Positions 53,801 through 62,800 of a stretch of 64,000 nucleotides of DNA are shown here, in pieces; position 1 is the first letter of the stretch; every line of letters begins with the position of its first letter. Origin of the DNA: Mycobacterium kyogaense (GTDB taxonomy: Bacteria; Actinomycetota; Actinomycetes; Mycobacteriales; Mycobacteriaceae); assembly GCF_003254575.1 (NCBI RefSeq), contig NZ_QJUA01000022.1, positions 27,096 through 91,095 of the forward strand, in the 5' to 3' direction. The notes beneath the pieces were generated by a model that saw only the letters and a program-made list of their open reading frames with translations, was not told the origin of the DNA and ran no database searches. Both the position numbers and the translations under genes were made by a program.

Positions 53801-56800
53801 TCCGAGCACCGCGACCGAACTCGCGGGACGCCTGCACGAGCAGCTCTCCTCGACGCTGCCCGCGTACATGGTGCCGACCCGCTACGGGGTGGTCGACACG
53901 CTGCCTCTCACGGTCAACGGCAAACTGGATGTGTCGGCCCTGCCCGAGCCGGTCGCCCCCACCCGGACACAGACCAGGGCGCCGCGCACCGAGCGGGAGG
54001 CGCAGCTGCTCGACATCGTCTCGGCCGTATTGGATCTCGACGCCATCGGCCCGGAGGACGACTTCTTCACCCTGGGCGGTGACAGCATCTCGTCGATCGC
54101 GCTGTGCGGACGGGCCCGCTCGGCGGGACTGCACATCACCCCGCGCGATGTGTTCCGGCGCCGCACCGTCGCGGCGCTGGCCGCACTCGCCGAATCGGCG
54201 CCGCGGGCCGTCGACCCCCTCGGTGCACTCGACGTCGCAGACACAGGTGATGTCGCGCAGACCCCGATGCTCGCCGAAACCGCTGCGGCACAGACACCGT
54301 TGACGAACTTCTATCAGGCGATGGTGCTGACGACGCCGGCGGCGCTCACCGAAACGAACGTGCGCGACATGCTCGCCTCGCTACTGGACGCGCACGGCAT
54401 GCTGCGGGCCCGACTCGACAGCGGTGCCGACGGCTGGCAGCTGACCATCCCCGACCGTGGGCCTGATGCGGCCTCGATCCTCACCCGGGCCACCGCCGAA
54501 CTCGACGAACACACGGTCGCGGCGGCGACGGCGGAGGCCGCAACCCGGCTGTCCCCCGCCGACGGCGTGATGGTGCACGCGGTGTGGTGGAGCGCACCGC
54601 ACGCACCGGGGCAACTCCTCATCGTCATCCACCACCTCGTGATCGACGGCGTGTCCTGGCGGGTCCTCGCCGACGATCTGCGACGGGCGTGGGCGCAGGT
54701 GAGTTCCGGTTCTCATCCGCACCTCGAGGCCGAACCAGTCCCGTTCCGCGTCTGGTCTGACGCGCTGCGCGCCTCAGCACGTTTCGCGGATCAGACGCCG
54801 TACTGGGCGGATGTCCTCGCGACGCCCGACCCCGATCTGGGCGCGCGTCCGCTCGATCCGGCCGTGGACCTCGCGAGCACCGTTACGACACGGTCTTTCG
54901 CGTTGTCCCCGGACACCAGCGCCGCGGTCCTGTCCGCCATCCCGGCGGCATTCCACGGCAGAGCCGACGACGCGTTGCTCGCGACGCTGGCGATGGCGCT
55001 GCACCAATGGCGCCGCACCCGCGGCCGCGCGACCGGGACGGCGACTGTCGTCAACGTCGAAGGACACGGCCGCGAAGCCGACACCGTCGGCCTCCCGCTG
55101 GATCTGTCCCGCACCGTCGGCTGGTTCACCTCGATCTATCCGGTGCGCCTGGATCCGGGCGGTCTGCCCTGGGCCGATGTGCTGGCTGCCGGTGACCGAC
55201 TGGCCGCCGCGGTGAAGAGGGTCAAGGAGCAACTGCGGACGGTGCCGGACCGGGGCATCGGCTACGGCGTGCTGCGGCACCTCGCCGTCGACCCGGCTCT
55301 CACCGCGGCGACCCCGCAGATCCTGTTCAACTACCTGGGCCGGTTCGCCGGCGGTACCGGACGCGACTGGGACCCCGTGCCGACCATCGGTGCGCTACGA
55401 GAGGGTGTGGACCCCGCGAACCCCGCGGTGGCGCTCGAAATCACTGCGCTCGCCGAGGAGTCCAGCGCCGGCCCGACACTGGGCATCACGCTCGCTTTCC
55501 CGCAGGAACTGCTCGACGCCGACGCGGTCGGCGAGCTGGCCGACCTCTGGCGCGCGGCGCTGGAGGCGGTCGCTCGCTGCGCGGCGCTGAACGGCCGCAC
55601 CCCGTCCGACTTTCCGTTGGTGCAGCTCAGCCAGGCCGATGTGGACATCCTGGAGCGGACCGGCAGGGTGGAGGAGGTTCTCCCGCTCCTCCCCCTGCAG
55701 CAGGGCATGTACTTCCACGCGATGTTCGGCGGGGGTGCCCAGACCTTCACCGACACCTATCGCATCCAGCAGATCGCGACCCTGTCCGGACCGCTCGATT
55801 CGGCCGCCGCGACGCGCGCGGTGCAGAGCGTGGTCGACCGGCACCAGGCGCTGCGGGCGAGTTTCACCGAACTGCAGGACGGCCGCCTCGCACAGGTGAT
55901 CTGGTCCGAGGTCGAGGTCGACATCCGCTTCGAGACTGCTTCGCAGACAACCGATCTGGACCAGATCGCGCGCCGGGAGCTGGCCCGCCCGTTCGATCTG
56001 TCACGGCCGCCGCTGGTGCGCTACACCCTGGTGTCACTGGCACAGGATGATCACCGGCTGATCCAGACGATGCACCACATCATCGCCGACGGCTGGTCCT
56101 ACCCGGTCATCTTCACCGACATCGTGGCCGCGTACAACGCCGCCGTCGGTCGCCGTGCCGAGCTCGCCCCGGTGCCCGCGACGCTGCGCGATCACGTCGA
56201 GTCGGTACTCGCCCGCGACCACGACGCGGCGATCGCCGTGTGGAGTGAAGCACTCCGTGACGCGACACCCACGCTTCTGCACGGTGACCGCGCCGCAGCG
56301 GCGGCCGGTGAACATCGCAGCAGTACCCGGCGACTGTCCACCGAACTGACCTCCGCGCTGACAGGTGTCGGTCGCGACCGCGGCCTGACGATGTCGGCCA
56401 TCGTGCACGGCGCCTGGGGAATCCTGCTGGGCCGCCTGCTCGACCGCCGCGAGGTGGTGTTCGGGTCCACTGTATCGGGGCGCGACGGCGACCTGCCCGG
56501 CGTCGAGAGCGTGGTCGGGTTACTGATCAACACCATCCCCGTCGCGATGTCCTGGCAGCACGACACCACGCTCGGCGCGGCGCTGACCGAACTGCAGGAC
56601 CGACAGAGCGGTGTGCTGGACGCCCACCACCTCGGCCTGACCGAGCTCTCCCGTCTCGCCGGGACTCGCGAACTGTTCGACACCCTCGTCGTCGTCGAGA
56701 ACTTCCCCACCACGTCCTCGGAGCGGCGTCCGGACCTTCTGTCCTTCGACGGCTTCGTCGGCACCGACGCCCCGCACTATCCGGTGTCCGTCATCGCCTA

Positions 56801-59800
56801 CCTGGGCGATGAACTCGTCATCGAGATCTCCTACGACGCCACGGTGGTCGACCGCCGACAGGCCGACCGCTACGCCGAGCATCTCGAGCACATCCTCACC
56901 GCGTTGGCCACCGACTCCGACACCACGATCGGCGCGCTGGACTTCGGGGTCGCGGGCGACGCAGCGGTCATACCGGTCGCATCGACAGAAAAGACTCTCG
57001 CACAGGCATTTTCCGATGTGGTCGCGCGGCACGGTGAGGCCGTCGCCGTCACCGGCGACGATGGCTCGCTGACCTACACCCAATTGGACGCACGGGCGAC
57101 CAGGGTCGCGGACGCCCTCAGAGCCATGGGTGTACGCCCCGAATCACGTGTGGCGGTGGCGTTGCCCCGCTCGCTCGATCTGATCGTCGCGATCGTGGGT
57201 GTGGTCAAGGCCGGCGGCGCCTACGTTCCGCTGGATCCGGACTCCCCGGAGGCACGGCTACGCCACATCCTGACCGACGCCGCGCCAGTGTGCGTGTTGG
57301 CCGATCGGCAGCATCGGCTGCCCGACGTCGACGTGCCCGTCGTCGCGCTCGCCGACGCCGAGAACGACGCATCTCCGCATGGCACGAGCGCGCAACCCGC
57401 GCTGGCCGACCACACGGCCTACGTGATCTACACCTCCGGATCGACCGGGGTGCCCAAGGGGGTGGCGGTCAGCCACCGCAACGTCGCGGCTCTGTTCGCC
57501 GCTGCGGCACAACGTTTCTCCTTCACCGCCGACGACACCTGGACGATGTTCCACTCCGCGGCGTTCGACTTCTCCGTCTGGGAGATGTGGGGGGCACTGC
57601 TGCACGGTGCGCGCCTGGTGCTCGTCGGCGGCGCCGACGCGCGGGACCCCGAACGATTCCTGCGACTGCTGGCCGCACAGCGGGTGACCGTGCTGAACCA
57701 GACACCGTCGGCGTTCTACCCGCTCGTCGACGCCGATGCCCGACTGCGTCCCGAGCTGTCGCTGCGCTATGTGATCTTCGGCGGGGAGGCGCTCGATGCG
57801 TCGCGACTCGACGGCTGGCTCGACCGCGGACCTGCCGGCCCACAGCTGGTCAACATGTACGGCATCACCGAAACCTGCGTGCACGTCTCCCACCGCCCGC
57901 TGTCTTCGCGGGACGCCGGCGAGCGAGGCGTGATCGGGGGCGCGCTGCCCGGTCTCACCGTGCACGTGCTCGACGAGCGGCTGCGGCCCGTACCCGTGGG
58001 TGTCGTGGGCGAGATCTATGTCTCGGGTGGCCAGGTCGCCCGCGGCTACATCGGCAAGCCCGGGCTGACCGCCGGCCGATTCGTCGCCGACCCGAACGAC
58101 GCGGGTGGACGCCGGCTCTACCGCAGCGGAGACACCGCGATGTGGACCGCCACCGGGGATCTGATCTATGTCGGCCGTTCCGATCACCAGGTCAAGGTCC
58201 GCGGTTATCGCATCGAACTCGGTGAGGTCGAAGCGGCGTTGGCGGCCCTGCCCGACGTCCGCAACGCCGCCGCCGCGGCGCACACCGACGACGCTGGACG
58301 CGTCACGCTGGTCGGATACCTGGTCACCAGCCGGCCCCCTGCCACCGCGGACATCAAACATGCACTGACAGAACGTATCCCGGCCTACATGGTGCCGGCG
58401 ACCTTTGTGCTACTGGAGGAACTACCCTTGACGGTCAACGGCAAGCTCGACCGGGCCGCGCTGCCTGCGCCCTACCGCGCCACCGCGATCGCCGATCCGG
58501 AGCCGGGCGGTGCCGCCGCACGGATCGCAGAACTGTGCAGCCAGATCCTGCACGTCCCCGTCGAGGTGGACGACGACTTCTTCACGATGGGCGGCGACAG
58601 CATCGTGGCCATCCAGCTCGTCAACCTCGCCCGGCGCGCCGGGCTGCGGATCACACCGCAGCAGGTGTTCACCGCTCGCACGCCTGCCGCACTCGCCGAC
58701 GTGGCCGATGCGGATGCGGTGTCCACGACAGTCGTCGACGCGGCCGCCGCCGCCGGCGAAGTTCCTCTACCGCCGATCGTCTCGCGCCAGGCCGAACTCG
58801 GCGGCACCATCACACGGTTCAACCAGAGCGAGATACTGCGCACGCCGCCGGGACTCACCGTCGACGTCCTCGAATCAGCGGTGCGGGCCGTCGTCGAGCG
58901 CCACGACGCGCTCCGGATGCGCCTCCTGCGTCCGGTGCCGACGCTGTGGACATTGGAAACCGTCACCGCCGGGGCGGCGCCGCTCACCCGCATCGACGCA
59001 GCCGACCTGACCGACGACGAGCTGGCCGAGGCGATTGCCGTCGAGTCGGACGCCGCGGCGGGCCGGTTGGACCCCGAATCGCAGGAGGTGCTGCAGGCGG
59101 TCTGGTTCGACCGTGGCCCCGAGGCGCAGGGTCGGCTGATCCTGGTGATCCACCACCTCGCGGTCGACGCGGTGTCCTGGCACATCCTGATCGAGGATCT
59201 CGCCGACGCGTGCCGCCAGATCGAACGCGGTGCCGGTTCAGCTGTGCTGCAACCGGTTCCGACCTCGTACCGCGAATACGCGCGCGCGGTGAACGAGGAG
59301 GCGCAGCGGGCCTCCCGGCTCGCGGAGTTCGAGCACTGGTCTGCCACGTTGGCACCCGGCGGGGAACTCGACCCGGATGCGCTCACGGTGGGGCTGACCG
59401 TGGGTGCGACGCGCGACCACGAAGTGATCCTCGACGTGGCCGACACCGCGGCGCTGCTCACCACGGTCCCCGCGCTGGCCAACGCCGACGTCACCGAGAC
59501 ACTGCTGACCGCTCTGAGCATCGCGGTGAACCGGTGGCGCCGCGGCGCCGGCCGGGCCGCTGACGCCCCACTGGTCGTCGACATCGAACGGCACGGACGT
59601 GACCGGTGGGGCGAGGACGTCGACCTGTCCCGCACCGTCGGGTGGTTCACCGCCATCTCCCCGGTACGACTGCCCTGCGACGACGCCGATCTGGTGACGG
59701 CGCTGCGTGCAGTCAAGGAAGCCGTGCGGGCCGGCGCTGACGGCGGGATCGGGTTCGGGCTGTTGCGCTACTGCAATCCACGAACCGCCGGGGCGCTCGG

Positions 59801-62800
59801 CCGGCTGCCGGCACCGCAGCTGCTGTTCAACTATCTCGGGCGGTGGTCTGCCGGGGACGCGGACTGGCAGCCGGCGCCGGAACCGCTGCGCACCGACCCC
59901 GACCCCGACCTCGGTACGCCGTACCTGTTGGAGGTCAACGCCGCCTGCGACGACACCGCGGACGGCCCGCGGTTGCGCGCGGTGTTCACCTATGCCGACG
60001 GAGAATTCTCCGAACCCGACGCCACCGACATCGCCGGCCACTGGGTGAATGTCCTGCAGGAACTCGCGACGGCGGCCGGAACCGCCGACCGCAGCATGAC
60101 CCCGTCGGATCTCCCCCTGGTCACCCTCGACCAGGGCCAGATCGATGCGGTGCTGGCCGCCGTACCCGTCCCGGTCGAGACGATCTGGCCGCTCTCACCG
60201 CTGCAGCAGGGTGTGTACTTCCAGGCGCGATACTCACCGGCCGCCGTGTACATCGTGCAGAACGTGTTCGACATGAGCGAACCTGTCGACGTCGCAGCGC
60301 TGCAGAGCGCCTACACCGTGGTGATGGCACGCAATCCCGTTCTGCGATCGGCGTTCTGGGCGGACGGCACACCGGAACCGGTCGCCGCGATCGCCGTCGA
60401 GCCGCCGGTGATCGTCAAGACTGTGGATCTCACCGGCCTCGCCGACGCGGGGGCGATCGAGGCGGAGCTCGACCGCGTCACCCGCGCCGACCGGGAGCGA
60501 ACCTTCGACCTGGCGTCGCCGCCGCTCGCACGCTTCACCGTGGTGCGCACCGGGCGGTGCGACCGGCTGATTTTCAGCTACCACTTCCTGCTTCTCGACG
60601 GCTGGTCGCGCGAACAGCTGCTGGGCGAGCTGTTCACCGCGTATTCCGCTGCCCGCCAGGGTGAACCGGTCGATCTTCCTGCGCCGACCGCGGACTTCAC
60701 CGACTACCTCACCTGGCTCGCCGATCGCGACCGCGCGGAATCCACGCGCTGCTGGGCCGAAGCTCTGGCCGGGCTCGCGAGTCCGACGCTGCTCGTACCG
60801 TCGGCGGTCGGCACCGAACCGACACTTGCGCTGCGCCTGGAATTCCTGCTCTCGCCCGATCAGACCAGCGCGCTGCGAGCACGAGCCCGGGAGTGCGGTG
60901 TCACTCTCAACGCGATCATCAGCACCGCGTTGGCGATGGTGATCGGCTACGAAACAGCCGGCTCAGACGTGGTCTTCGGATCGACCGTGGCCGGCAGGCC
61001 CACAGAGATCGACGGGATCGCCGATGTCATCGGCTTGTTCCTCAACACGGTTCCCACCCGGGTGCGGCTCTCCCCGGCCCACCGTCTGGACGACACCGCG
61101 CGCGCCGTGCAGTCAGATCGGTTGGCCATGATGGACCATGAGTACCTCGGACTCGGCGACATCCAGCGCGCACTGGCGGATGACACCGGAATACCTTCGG
61201 GTGCACCGCTTTTCGACAGCCTGTTCGTGTTGCAGAACTTCCTCGACGACGACACCTTCACCGACTTGGAAACCGAGCACGGCATCGTCGGCCACGATTC
61301 CGTGGATGCATCGCACTATCCCCTGACCTGGGTCGCGTCGCCGGGCCGACGGTTGTGGGTCAAGCTCGAATATCGCCCGGACGTCGTCGATCGCGCCCGC
61401 GCGCAGCGCCTTCTCGACCGACTGCAGCAGGTGCTGGAATTCATGGCGCTGGCACGAGGGGCCGACCTGCTGGGCAGCATCCCGCTCGCCCTGGCCGACG
61501 AGCACCGGCAACTCGCAACCGCCGACACCGCGACAGAGCGGCCCCTGTCACCGGCGCCGGTCACCGACCTGCTCGCCGAGCGCGCGCAGCTCTCACCTGA
61601 GATGACCGCACTGGTGTGCGGAAACCAACGTGTCGACTACGCCACCCTGCAGGGGTCGATCAACCGGCTGGCCTGGGTCCTGCGCGACACCGGTGTCAGC
61701 GAAGGCGCGACGGTGGCGCTGGCCATTCCACGCTCGATCGACGCGGTGGTCGCCCTGTTCGCCGTGTTGCGCGCCGGTGCGGCGTACCTACCGCTGGAAC
61801 TGGACTATCCGGACGAGCGGCTGCGGGTGATGCTCGCCGATGCCCAACCGGCGTGCGTGCTCACCACCAGTGCCGTCGCCGAGCGCATCGGCGCGCTGTC
61901 GGGAGACAGCCGCACGCTGGTCCTCGACGATGCCGGTGTCGCTGCGACGGTTGCGGCCGCACCGCCGGAATGGGACGGCTATGCGCCGCCGCTCGAGGCG
62001 CCGGCCTACCTGATCTACACGTCGGGCTCCACAGGCATCCCGAAAGGTGTCTCCACAGCGCACCGCGGCGTGACCAACATGCACCTCAACCACCGAGAGG
62101 CGATCTTCGGGCCCGCGATCGAGCGGGCCGGTGGCCGTCGCATGCGGATCGCGCACACCGTGTCGTTCTCCTTCGACATGTCGTGGGAAGAGCTGTTGTG
62201 GCTGATCGAAGGTCACGAGGTGCACATCTGCGACGAGCAATTGCGCCGCGACGCCGTGGCGTTGGTGGCCTACTGCCAGGACCACCAGATCGACGTCGTC
62301 AACGTCACGCCGACCTACGCCGCGGTGTTGTTCGAGGAGGGTCTCCTCGATCCCCCGCATCCTCCGACCCTGGTGTTGCTGGGCGGCGAAGCGGTGTCAT
62401 CGAGTGTGTGGAATCGACTGCGCGAGAGCGACACCACCTACGGATACAACCTGTACGGGCCCACCGAGTACACGATCAACACGTTGGGCGCAGGTACCGA
62501 CGACAGCGCGACGCCCACCGTCGGCGCACCGATCTGGAACACCCGCGTGTACGTCCTGGACGCCTGGTTGCGGCCGGTGCCCGACGAGGTCACCGGGGAG
62601 CTGTACATCTCCGGAGCCGGGTTGGCGCACGGGTACCGGGGCCGAGCGGGGTTGACGGCCCAGCGCTTCGTCGCCAACCCGTTCCGGTCCGGTGAGCGGA
62701 TGTACCGCACCGGCGACGTCGTCCGGCGGCGCCCGGACGGCAACATCGACTATTTCGGTAGATCCGACGACCAGGTCAAGATCCGTGGCCACCGGGTGGA